In this document: piece by piece, positions 37,691 through 48,359 of the stretch
How positions within the stretch are numbered: the first letter of the stretch is position 1
How the letters are laid out: each line of letters starts with the position of its first letter
Assembly (NCBI GenBank): GCA_023078555.1
Contig: CM041202.1
Coordinates: 2,786,022 to 2,850,021, forward strand
From: Ulva prolifera
Taxonomy: Eukaryota; Chlorophyta; Ulvophyceae; Ulvales; Ulvaceae
DNA: 64,000 nt
Reading direction: 5' to 3'
Position numbers and translations under genes: made by a program
The notes under the pieces: model-generated
The model's database searches: none
What the model saw: the letters and a program-made list of their open reading frames with translations, nothing else
Told to the model about the DNA's origin: nothing

Positions 37691-39597
37691 CACCGCTGTG
37701 CACCAACACCGTCGACGGCCGCCAGCACTTACACACACGCAGTTTATCAGCCGCATCCCCATGCACCCTCACTGCGGCACCAGCATGTGTGAGTGGCAAA
37801 CTGCATCCGTACACGCAGGGCCAGCGCACTGTCCTGCCACAGCCAGATTCAAACAGCATGGGGCTCCATAGCAAACACACTGCGGAAACAACAAACTGCA
37901 GTTCAAATCACCAAAACGCACACCGCTACAACAGCGACCTTGTTGGGGTCCACAGTTCGTGGCCTCCAGGGCCTTCAGTCCAGGCCCAACCTGCCAAGCG
38001 ACACATCGCACATCAGGATGAAACCATACGCATCCACTTCATATCCACCGTTTTGCAATCCCAGTGTTTCTGGTTGTTGGGGTGGTGCAGTGTCATTCCG
38101 GTGCCTGTGCACCAGGCAACGACAGGACTAAAAACGCCACATGGATCGAGTCCGAGAGGCAAGTAATCTCGATGACGAGCTTTGAACGGAATAAAGCAGC
38201 ATGTACATTATGATCATTTGCTAAAGGTCACACCTCCGCTTTCTTTGCGTTTGGTTCAGTCCCCAGGCTGCCTTGTATCTCCTGAGATAGGCCGAGATTG
38301 ACGGTTCTGACTCGAGGTAGGCAAAGAATCCGGTTCACGCAGGCGTCGCGATGGAGTCGCGTGCACGGGAAGTTTGTCCGTGCTTAGCTTATCTTGACTA
38401 CAGCGTGTGCACTGGATGCCTCCGGGGACGGACTGTGCGTGGCCATTGCCAACCATCCCGCGACCTGCAACTGACATGTTCAAGCAAGAAAAACGGACTG
38501 GCAATTGTGTAGATGATGGGCGGTGTAACTCATGCAGTGCCGAAATCTATGGACACTGGCCCTTGTACTGCACCCACGAAGCGCGTGCTGATAGCTGCAC
38601 ACGCACTATCTCGAGAAATTGGGCGGGGGAAGGCCACTGCCTGATACGATGGACATCAAGATCACGGAGCAACTGCAACATGGCTGAATCCGACTTCGCC
38701 AGTGAGCCTCACCGGAAGCGTTCGCGAAGTAACGCAGTCCACGTCGCACCAGATCGCATGATTTCACACCGTTGCGCGCATGCATCACGAGCCTTGCGGC
38801 AAAAGGGCCAAATCGCGACAACAACAGAGCAAATGGGGTTTACATTGTCGTGGCGCGTTAACAGCATGCAGCATTTCCGTCCAGTGCCATCCATTGTGAA
38901 AGTCTGAGGAACATCGTATTTGGCAGCAGGCATGAACGCATGCTTCTGGGTGAAACCATCAAGGTTCCGAGCTACTGCTCATTGTAGAAATCTGGATTAT
39001 GTGGAGGTATGCCCCCAGCTTGTCCAAAGCTGCATAGCCGATGTTGAATACGATGTGGGTAGTCAATGTCTCCCTTGATGGATGCCTGCATACCAGTGTA
39101 TGAGCAGTTGTGCATGTTGGCACTGACAAATCGGGTCTGGGCACATTGTGCTGATACGTGGGGCGAAGGTGCCTCCTTGATCCACCGCCCACTATGAGAA
39201 ATCCAGAAAATCCGGAATCATATCTCATTCTATATGTATGAAATACGATACATATAATGATACTGCAGTAGTGTGTGTATGTATATATCTCATTCTATGT
39301 ATGAGATACTTCCTCATTGCATGTGTCAGCCTGACCAGGTCACCCCCAGCACCAAACGCCCGGATGAACTCTGCTGGTGAAGCAAGGTATATCAGCATAA
39401 ATCTGGCCAACTCGATTGATGCACATGCAGCTCGAGCTTGCACACAACGCTGATGGCTGCTTCAATTCAAGCGAGAAGTGAAATTCCCGTGCTTGCAGTT
39501 CCGTCCGCATAACTTCAGTCACTCACAGATGCAACCTCTCACCCCATGCTGCAATCGTCTTCCAGCTGACGTTGCAGCCAGAAAGCTGCTGTCATGT

Positions 39598-39602
39598 TTA
39601 CA
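39598..39602 (-). terminator. Candidate poly(A) signal TGTAA for the BtuF-like gene
   Basis: TGTAA on the minus strand, about 204 bp past the stop at 39806. The position matches the spacing seen for other genes in the window. Confidence 0.4.
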
Positions 39603-39805
39603 ACCCACCAAGCACCTAGAAATATGGAACTGTTGATGTAGGTCAACATATGTGTGCCCCACTCATTCAGCTGCAGCCTACAGAGCAGCAGTGTTGGGTC
39701 GCCTTGCAGAACTTCCAGGAAACATACCCAACTATTCGGAATTATTCTAGGTGATCTGGGCCGACAACCCAACACTGCAGAGCAGGGCAGATGCATAGCA
39801 TGCAC

Positions 39806-42800
39806 CTACTGGGCCTCAGCCTCAGCCAGCTCAATCTTGCCCCAGTCCACGCCCTCCTCTGGCAGAAGGCCGGTGGCCGCGATGGCTTGCGATCGCTTGG
39901 CATCGCCATACCACAGGATCGCCGCGACGATGGCGGTCGCCTGCACCAGCGACGGCCCCGACTTGGCCAGGTACCTGCACACCCGTGCGGGGCTGTCAGG
40001 CCCGATCACATAGAACAACTCTCGAATACTTAGGACCATCTTTGGAATGGCAGCCCTCAACATGCTCCACAGCGATCCAACACTGCTGCTCACCACACCT
40101 GGTCCTGTTTCTGTGGTGCGCGCGGTTGGTGCGGGTGCCACCTGCCTCTCTGACTTTGCCCTGGTGACATAGACACCACGCACACCCTCCACATGTAAAG
40201 TAAAGTAAATCTAAATTTACTGAGCTGTATCCTATTGGACATTGACAACTCCGAGTGAACGGGACCACATATGCCGAACATGTGGTGCTGGTGACTTTGC
40301 CCTGGTGACCACGCACACCCCCACATGTGGTGCCGGCTGTGGTGGTGTGCCCAAGCATAACCTGACGCACCGACGTGCACGGCTGCATGCAATCACCACA
40401 GGCCATGCGCAACAGGACAGGGCGATGCACAGCGGGCAAAACAGTAGGTGCGCAGGAGGAAGAGGGGCTGCTGCCGGCCTGCACTGCTGGTGTGGGAGGC
40501 AGTGCAAACTGGCCACGTCAGCGGGACGCTCTGTCTTTTGATCATAGGCCACGGTCACCCTCTGCATTCCCTCACGATCACTATTTCTGTGCAGACCACA
40601 ATCCCCCCACCCCCAACCCCAGACATACGCTCCATTTATGTTGCACTTGCTTGAATCTGGATCAATGAGCAATGTGGCGGCAGCGAGCTTTGGGCTGGCC
40701 ACTGCACTCAGCAGCCGACAGCGTGCAGCTTCAGAAGGTCCACACGCACCCCACCACCGCACGCTGCACGGACCCAACCCAAAGCGCACCGCCGACCAGG
40801 GTACGCATGCGGTGCATGCATGCACACCTCGAGGCTCTTGGAGCACAACGGCATGCGTGCAGCTACAACAAGCACGGGTGCACAGACGTGCTGAGCGCGT
40901 GTGCCGGCAGCAGCCCACCTGTTGCCGTCCGCAGCAAAGAAGCGGCCCTCCCGCACCGCGCGGAGGCCCCGCAGCGCCGCGTGGCCCTGCGCCGCGGCGC
41001 GGCCGTCCGTGACGTTGCGGCCAAAGTCAAAGCCGCAGCACGACACGATCACGACGTCCGGGTCCGCGGCGGCGACGGCCTCCCAGGTCACGCGCTTGGA
41101 CTTGACGGAGCCCCAGCGGGGCTGCGGCACGGGGAGGGCGCCGCTGCGCGCCGCGTCGGAGCACGACGTCTCATCGATGCGCCCCTGCGCCACCTGCACA
41201 CAGCCGCACCACTCCACTCCACCTCATTGGCTTGAGCAGGCGTGGATTGAAACAGCAAGGCGAAGCGTGCTAACATGCAAGAGATAAAACCATAGCAAAC
41301 GCTATCTGGCCACGACTGATCATAAGATCTAGTTGTGTGGTTGTCATTCTGTAGTGAGTCTGGCCGATTACCCAGCCGGTGGATCACATGCGAACGGCCG
41401 GAGCGACAGGAAGCGGCATGCCCGATGGTGCTGGCCTCATGTGCTGCGCTGCGATGAGACTACATTGTCAGCGCCGGCCGCGTGTGGGTGGCCGAGGTGC
41501 ACCCATGCATCGTGCACAGCCTACGGGTTCAGCGAGCAGCCTGGCCGTGTGGTCATTGCAGCGGGTATCTCCATAGAGATAGGGTGGTGGGAGCACCTGG
41601 AGGATCTCGGGCACCCAGTTGCCGGCGTCGAAGGGCGGGTCTGTCCACTCGAGTATGAACACCTTCTGCTCTGCAGCACCGGCCCCCTCTCAGCCTGCTG
41701 CAGCTACATATCTGATGGTGTGACGGCGATCGGTTTCAAGATGCAACAAGGAACACAGCAGCAGTGCCGCATGCCGCCTTGTGACAGCACCGACGCCTTG
41801 ACAGAAGTACCACCTCGGCCGCACCACTGCGGCGCTTGGGTCGTCCTCAGAGCAGCGCGGCGGCTGTGCACGAGCACGCGCACAGATTAGATGCAACACC
41901 ACCGTTGCCACCTGGCCTGGCACTCGCCATACATCCGCACGCAGCTGGCTTGACCTGACATCACCGCTGACCTGGGGGCCGGAGGCATGGTCACCCACAC
42001 CAACACAGCGCTCCCTGCCTCTCTTGATGTTGTCCGTGAAAACACATACCAACACCGTACAATCAGCAGGCCCAACTCGACACCAGTCAGGTGCATGGAC
42101 ACACGAACATACTCACACATTGCATGTGGCACATGCACTGCACCTGGGGCGCCAGGTCCCACGGCATCTGAGATCGCGCGCAGGCCTCCTAGGAACCAGT
42201 CCCGGAGGTCCAGCCCCCGCTGCAGGACGCCGCAGGCCCGCGCAACTGTCACGCATGAGTCCGCGACGTCCACCAGCGCCTCCGGCTCCAGGCTGATGAT
42301 CATCGGCGCCGCGATGCCGGCGCCGCCGGCTTCAGCGCCGGCCTTTGCGGCAGCTTCGCCCCGCGGACTGCTGCTCTTGCTGCGGGGGGAGGTTCCTGTT
42401 GCGTCGCTGCCGGCGACGGTTCCGCTGTCTGCAAGCAGAGCACACACGCATTGTATGCACGGTAATTGTAATGCCACATCTATCGGGGCAATGGCGAGCA
42501 ATGCGCTCGCGAGTCATTGCATGTCTAGCCCAAGGTGGCAAGCAGCGCTGATCTCAGCACAATTGCATGTCAATGACGACAATACATGAGCACAAAGCTA
42601 TATTCACAAGCAGATTGACAGCTCTGGGAGTGGGGACTAGAAGGGGCACACAACGTACATGCTGCTGCCAAGGTAGGACTGGTTTATCAATGGGGAAAGA
42701 AGCACCTGCTGCGGAGCTGTTGCTGGGGACGCCGCACACACCGAGGAGCGCTGTGGCGACATCAGATGAGGTTGGTGCACACACGCTGCAAAGGTCCTGC

Positions 42801-43471
42801 GTCACGATTACATTGGGCCGTGCTTGTGCCACCGCTGCCTCGTCAATTCGATAGAGAACGAAGCCAGTCTCCACAGAATCTTGTACCACTGCATCTATGT
42901 CAGCCTGCATGCACATGCAGAGATTGGATGATAGCAGCTTGCGTGATATCTGCCAGATTTAGTGGACATGGGCGTCCGAGCCGTGCATCTTGGCCTGTAG
43001 AGTGACCGGATGGCCAGTGACTGGGTGGTACAAGGCCTGTGGCGTGGCTTGCAGCGATCACTGTCGATGCATGCATGCGAACGTGATACGTAACATAGCA
43101 ATCAAGAAGTCGAAGTCGCTGCCAGTGAACCCACACTGCCAGCGAGACACAGAGCGATTGGTACCAGCTGTCTGTGTGTGATCATGCAGCCCGGGAAATT
43201 GCGCCACAATGCCGCCTCAGAGAGGAACTTTGTGCAGTATGTGCCGACATAGGAAGCTTGGGGGCTGTTCCTGGGTTGAAGTGTCTGGACTGATTGCCGA
43301 CGTGGTCACTCGCCTGCAAGTGCCTTGCTCCAGGATGCGATCCAAAGTTGCGACATCCGGAGCTGCATCGCATTTGTGCGTGACACAGACAATGTTTTCT
43401 GATAGACCCAGTCGACCAATGATCTCAGTTGCGGGTGGCAGAAGAGAGCATATACGAACGGAGGACGTCAT
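39806..43471 (-). CDS. BtuF-like (cobalamin/Fe periplasmic-binding fold) protein, 375 aa
   Basis: Six exons, 43310-43471, 42742-42904, 42144-42428, 41597-41670, 40919-41193 and 39806-39974, total 1128 nt with perfect phase. The start MTSSVRICSLLPPATEII enters the fold at once; there is no signal peptide or lipobox, so a cytosolic or organellar protein is likely. Family landmarks in order: LLPPATEIIGRLGLSENIVC, VTHKCD, RPNVIVTQDLCSVCA, FILEWTDPPFDAGNWVPEIL, RVTWEAVAAADPDVVIV, CGFDFGRN, AVREGRFFAADGNR and YLAKSGPSLVQATAIVAAIL. These match the bacterial BtuF/FecB-type group also found in plants and algae. An Ala/Ser/Gly-rich insert of about 40 residues sits in the middle. The ligand is unknown. 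A donor GTAGGT overlaps the stop, so a longer isoform cannot be excluded. Confidence 0.88.
40122..40183 (-). repeat. Foldback-family repeat copy in a BtuF-like intron
   Basis: Reads GTGCCACCTGCCTCTCTGAC then TTTGCCCTGGTGACATAGAC, a diverged inverse arm. It adjoins a SINE copy inside intron 5. Confidence 0.45.
40195..40290 (-). repeat. SINE 3' portion in intron 5 of the BtuF-like gene
   Basis: The complement reads GGCATATGTGGTCCCGTT, then GGAGTTGTCAATGTCCAATA, then the tail with three TTTAC units. Over about 90 bp it is nearly identical to the copies at 44243 and 55797. The 5' part with the B box is missing, as expected for 5' truncation. Confidence 0.8.
40284..40330 (-). repeat. Foldback-family repeat fragment
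   Basis: Repeats the TGACTTTGCCCTGGTGACCA core of the copy at 40158, so the pair flanks the SINE as a local direct repeat. Confidence 0.45.
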
Positions 43472-44094
43472 TGTGCCATCCACACAGCGGTGCTGGTGAA
43501 AACTCGACAGCGTCCCTTGAACAAAGCTGCAGCCATAGCAACGACCGCTGTCCAAATGAAGACTTTCCAAGCCTGGGCTGCCAAATCGCAGCTGTGTTCC
43601 ACCATAGCCCGGTATTCTCAGTCCGGCTGTCCAGATCTACCAGGCGCGTCGAAACATCGACAGCATACCTGTTGTACTTGGCATGTTGGTATTCTCAGCC
43701 GACACTTCCCAGCATCATACGCACTTTCGTTTCATGAGCACTTGAGTGAAGCAGGAATGGACTCGCGGTTCCGGGTACCGTGATGTTAGCTAGCCACTGT
43801 GGGCAAGTCTTGCTGCATGTTCAGCTCCTCAGACATGGCACCCGTCATGATGCATACCGCAACCAACGTTGGCATGTGCAGGGACTGTGGGGACGGCTTG
43901 GGCACCGCGTTGTCCGGGTGCTGGCTGGGTGTGCTGTGGATCTAGGGGTGGGGTGCGATTTGGGGCTGGGGCGGCCCCCGGCAATCGGGCGGTCAGGATG
44001 GGCGGCCTTGGGCAGCAGTGTGTCGGGCACGGCCCTGTCGTGCGGCGACAGGCGTTGAGGTGTTGGATGCTGTGTGGTGTGTGGGCCGTTGGCG

Positions 44095-44958
44095 TGTGTT
44101 ACAAGGACAAAGCAAGCAAGGCAGGTAGCACCGCGAGCAGCAACCAGGGGAACCGCACACCACGCAACAAGCCACACGCAGCACACACCAACACACCCAC
44201 GCACCACAAGCACCCGCGCCGGCCACAGCCACACAGCCACACAGCACTCTCAGATGGTTCCGATGGGTTGAGGACGGATTAAAAGCTACCCCCTCCGTTT
44301 CAGGAGGTCGTGGGTTCGATTCTGCGTGCGCTTTGGGGAATCGAAACGGCCGTACGTGACCACCTCGCTTAGCACAGGAGGAGGCCCTGTGAGTTGCGTA
44401 CGGTCGTCTGAGGGGGGTTTCCAGGTGGTTTAGCCCTTCGGCATATGTGGTCCCGTTAATTCGGAGTTGTCAATGTCCAATAGGATACGGCTCAGTAAAT
44501 TCAGATTTACTTTACTTTACACAGCCACACATGTACAGCCAGACATCCACAAACACTCACAAGCATCACACCCAAGACCAACAAGCACATGTACACCCAC
44601 ACGCCCACCCCTACCCGCACCCCGTCCACCATCCAGGGGCAAGAGCCCCGAAAGAAAGCACATGCAGCCAAGACCGCCGAGCAAAGAAACAGCGCAAACC
44701 CACAACAACCCCCGCCCCGGGGAGGCCCCCGCCTCCCCCAGCACAACCCCCCCGCCCTGCCCCTGCACACCACCGTGGGCGTGTGTGGGTGTGTGGGTAT
44801 GTGCTTGGCAGTCTGCGGATCTGTGTCGTTTGCTGAGCGCGTGATGGGTTTTCTGAGCGTGATGGGTGTTGCGTACGTGGGTGTGTGCTAGGTCTGCTTC
44901 CTTCTCTCGCGGTGCTGCCCGCCTTGCCACCTTTATCCTTGTAACACACACCGCAACC
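44095..44958. repeat. Foldback-family element interrupted by a SINE
   Basis: The left arm (44095-44143) is the cleanest copy of the core, GTGTTACAAGGACAAAGC plus GGCAGGTAGCACCGCG. The right arm (44903-44958) is its inverse, TCGCGGTGCTGCC ... ATCCTTGTAACACACACC. The SINE at 44243-44520 lies between them, so the foldback element is older than that SINE insertion. Confidence 0.5.
44243..44520 (+). mobile_element. tRNA-derived SINE, apparently full length (278 bp)
   Basis: The element is bounded by a direct repeat ACAGCCACAC (44233-44242 and 44521-44530), a good target-site duplication. Its 5' part has a Pol III B-box-like GTGGGTTCGATTCTGCG at about 44310 and, some 45 bp upstream, an A-box-like TGGTTCCGATGGG, as in a tRNA-related head. 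The body ends GGATACGGCTCAGTAAATTC and the tail is three TTTAC pentamers. It codes for nothing and would depend on a partner LINE. At least five further 3' fragments occur in this window. Confidence 0.8.
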
Positions 44959-46138
44959 GCATGCAGCAGGAGCTCACGCACAAATGTTCCTGTGCCATCC
45001 AATGGCCGCACTGGCCAGAAGCCTGGCAGCATTACACATTCCACATTGCAAGCTAATACCTCATATACGTATGCAGACAACAAGCCTCATTGCTGCCAGG
45101 AGAGCATGGACGCCAAGGTGGCTTTACAAAAGCACGCCTGATCTTACGTCCATGTATGGCGTTCAACGCGACAAACGTTATCAGTGACTGCCATAGCCAT
45201 AGCTCATCTTACAGGACACCATGCCACCTTCAGACACGCACACCAGCATCGGATGGGCGTTCAGGCCTTGCATCGGCACTTATTTGAGCCTGCGGGTGTC
45301 GCAGCATTCGTCACTTCATCGCGTGTCTCACAACATCACCCACAGCTACCAAAATAATCAACCAACAAAAATCCATCAAAACGACGCACAAAAAGATTGA
45401 AGCAGCCTCACTTGTCGGAACCATCCAAGTCATCCCATCGACTTGCTCTGCGTGCAGCATGTTGTTATTTGGCGCTACACATTCATGAGGCAATGCCCTG
45501 CTCAGGGCGTGAGACCCAAGCCTTGCATTGATCGGTCACAGAAAAAGCTTTCGGGCCATCTTCACTCATGCCTGTGCCAAGCAACGCCTCTGCTGCTAGA
45601 GGTCTTGAGACTGCTGTTTGCAGGGGCAGCCATTGGTCCCAGGCCGGCAGCCCAGCCAAATGCAGGTAGCGGATGCGCCTCGCGCTGCATGTCCACCAAC
45701 GGCACAGCACCACAGCCACCCCACAGCCCCAGGCCTGCATCCAACGACCAGGGGGTGACAACATACAGACGCCGGCGGCTGCAGGCAGCGCTGCAGCACA
45801 TTCACTGCGGCAGCTGCAGCGGCGCTCGGGTGTGCAAATTGTCATGCTCTACAGCGCACAGGTCGAGCTTGCCTGGTCTTCGATGTGAGTGTGGTACAGC
45901 CTTGCAGCTGCAAGCGTCACATCGGCTGGGCACTCACTCCTTGTGCCAACTCCCCCCCCCCCCGCCGGCACCCAGTGGGCCACCTACCACACGAGTAGAT
46001 GGTCCAAGGCAGTTCTATCACAGCCTGGCGCCGGCACAACGAGCTCTCGCCTGCGGGCGCGCCGATACTCAAGTCCCTCCACAAGATTGAGCAGCCTCAG
46101 GGTTGAACCCTAATGACCCAGCCGCCAAATGCGCAGAA

Positions 46139-48322
46139 TCATTCAGGGCTCTCTGCGTGGGCTTCCGTGAGGGCGCGGCGGCACGCGGCGGCAAAGTCCG
46201 CCGCGGCCATGCGCTGCGCCGGCACGCGCTCCAGAAGCGCCAGCACCGCCGGGCGGAGGCCCCCTAGCGCCTGCAGCAGGCCCCCCGCGCGCGCCCCGCC
46301 CTCCCACGGCAGCATGCGGCCCCCGCTCGCCGTGATCTCATCCGCCACCTGCACCGCGCTGGCACGTCACATCTGACGATATGTACAAACGCCTTATCAT
46401 ACATACATGTATGCGCCGGTTGAGTGTGGCGTTGTGCAAGGGGAATGCGCTTGTGCTCCGTGCGGGGCTTCAATCTTTGGCTGGCATCACCGGCCGAGCT
46501 GTGGTACGTGCTCGTGCCCGGCCTAGTGCCATGACTGCGTGAGTGGATTTGCGTGTGTATTCCTGGCAACGGCTTGCTGCCCGGCCTCTGTCCTTTGTAA
46601 CTACATACATGTATGCATGGACGTGTGGCTGGAGCTACAGTGATTCCTCACCCGTCCGTTCTCCAGATTTCTCGGCTGTGTAGTGTCTAATCTGAACGTT
46701 TGCGCGCAAATGGAAATGTCTCAACCGCAAGTGTCTACAAGTGTCTCCGGGGTCCAGGTATCGGCTCAGAGCGTGGCTGGAACAACGGGCGAGCTCTGTG
46801 GCATGCATAAAACCCCCATGCGCCTGCAAACCCCTCTGCGCCGTAGGCGCCGCGTGGCCACGCCTACACCACATGCAACTTGCGCGCACATGCATCAGAT
46901 TCTGCGGACGATGGAATGGCAATGGCGCAGAATGGCAGCGGAATTCATGCAGGGCAGCATGCAGTGGGCGCAGGGCGCTCGCACCGACCCCGGAGAACTT
47001 CCCGGCGTGAATACCGCCTCACCCGCCAGCAGCTGCACCGCAACAACGCCGAGCGCCCACGAATCAATACCCTGCGCCACAGGGGACATTGGCGCGCCGT
47101 CGAGCCACGCCCGCACAACCTCCGGTGCCGCGTACGGCAGCGTGAAGCCGTGCGGCGCCGTGTCGCCGAGCAGCGCGGCGCAGCCAAAGTCGATGACCGT
47201 CCAGCGGCCCTCCCGCGGCAGGCGGAGGACGTTAGAGGGCTTGAGGTCACGATGCGCGTAGCCCGCGGCGTGGAGCCGCGCAACGGCATCGGCGACCTCT
47301 GCTAGCGCCTGCATGCATGCCGGGTGCACACGTGCAGCACGCATGTGCGCAACATGTGCGCGCGCAGGACGAATGCGGAGGGGCAGGTAGCACAGCAGGA
47401 TCCGTGCGCACCACAAGAGCAGAACCAGGAACTCTGCACGGCATGTGTATGCGCGGGACATATGCACTGCTGCAGGGGGGGGAGGTGCCCCACGTGTGCA
47501 GCAGTGAAGGCTCTCTGAGCCCATGCGTGGAGACTAAAACGCCATGCGATGTGCCCCATCACCACTGGTGGAGTGTTTCACAGCTCAGACATACTGTGAT
47601 GGTGCGCGCCCCACACCTCGTAGATCTGGAGCCGGTTCGGCTCCTCGCGGCGGCACCACGCCGCGAGGGACTCCCCCTTCTCCATCATGATGCATGGTGG
47701 CATTTTGTGGCCATGGGGGTCCCGGAACGTGCCGTCGGCGTTGTCCAGCAGCGCGCGCAGCCGCGGCAGGAAGGCCGCGAGGGGCCCAGAGGGGTCGGTG
47801 TAGAGGGCGGCCTCCGCGTGGAAGGCCCCCGGCGCAGCAAAGGCCTTGAGCGCGTACTCCTCATGCGTGCGCGTGTGCCGCACGACCTGCACCAGCGCAT
47901 GCCCTGCACCGCGCACCGCGCTGACGTCAACAAAGGCCAGGAAACTGGGCAATTGAGAGTTGCTACGGAGGAGGAGGAGCTAGGGGTATAACTCGAGAGT
48001 TGATTTTCGACATTTAGGCCAGGCATGATACGTGTATGCGGTCATCGGGCAGTGGGTGCAAGCGCTAGCTCTGGTGGCGGCGCCCACTCTCTGCCGACGG
48101 CAGCCACAGTGAAAATTACGACTTGAGGGCATAGGGGTCCTTGGGGGCTGCACACACCCTACAGCAGAAACACAACCAAACGAGTATCCATTTAGATTCT
48201 CACAATTAGGCGCGATGCGCAGCGCACACCCCCCAATGCCATCGCTGGGATATGACAGCGGAGCGCTCCCAGCCGTACATCGACAGCAGAGCTACCTCAG
48301 CAATGGCTGCTACCAGCCATGA

Positions 48323-48359
<37 letters not shown>

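Larger units (their letters stand above)
35977..39597. other. Repeat-rich intergenic region
   Basis: About 3.6 kb upstream of the 2-phosphoglycerate-kinase-like gene. It holds a short GATA microsatellite near 36760, a run of 15 G at 36929-36943, four copies of the foldback repeat (37.07-37.69 kb) and GT-rich sequence that opens long but meaningless frames. A plus-strand frame at 38407-38907, with a possible start MAESDFASEPHRKRSRS at about 38681, and minus-strand frames at 39340-39522 are not supported by domains or splice context. Confidence 0.4.
43472..46138. other. Intergenic region with nested repeats
   Basis: About 2.7 kb between the BtuF-like promoter and the kinase gene's stop. It carries a foldback element interrupted by a full SINE (44095-44958). 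A 215-codon plus-strand frame at 45443-46090 has no domain and no splice context, so I leave it out. A run of 12 C lies near 45953. Confidence 0.4.

Noticed and set aside
37039-37871. Overlapping long frames on both strands
   Set aside because: GT-rich and foldback repeat sequence opens frames in several phases; there is no domain and no splice context.
38407-38907. Plus-strand 166-codon frame
   Set aside because: Cys/His/Arg-rich without pattern, no splice partners found, and neighbouring sequence is repetitive.
39223-39310. Possible hairpin or promoter from repeated ATCTCATTCTAT segments
   Set aside because: The AT-rich copies are short direct repeats with an imperfect palindrome; nothing links them to a gene start.
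40708-41217. Minus-strand frame as a separate 169-aa gene
   Set aside because: It is exon 5 of the BtuF-like gene plus intron read-through; the conserved part ends at the donor at 40919.
44300-44330. A tRNA gene (TTCGA-type loop)
   Set aside because: The B-box-like sequence belongs to a SINE head; no complete cloverleaf with acceptor stem and anticodon arm can be drawn.
45443-46090. 215-codon plus-strand frame
   Set aside because: No family resemblance, Pro/Gln/His-rich composition, and a C run inside; it lies in the 3' flank of the kinase gene.
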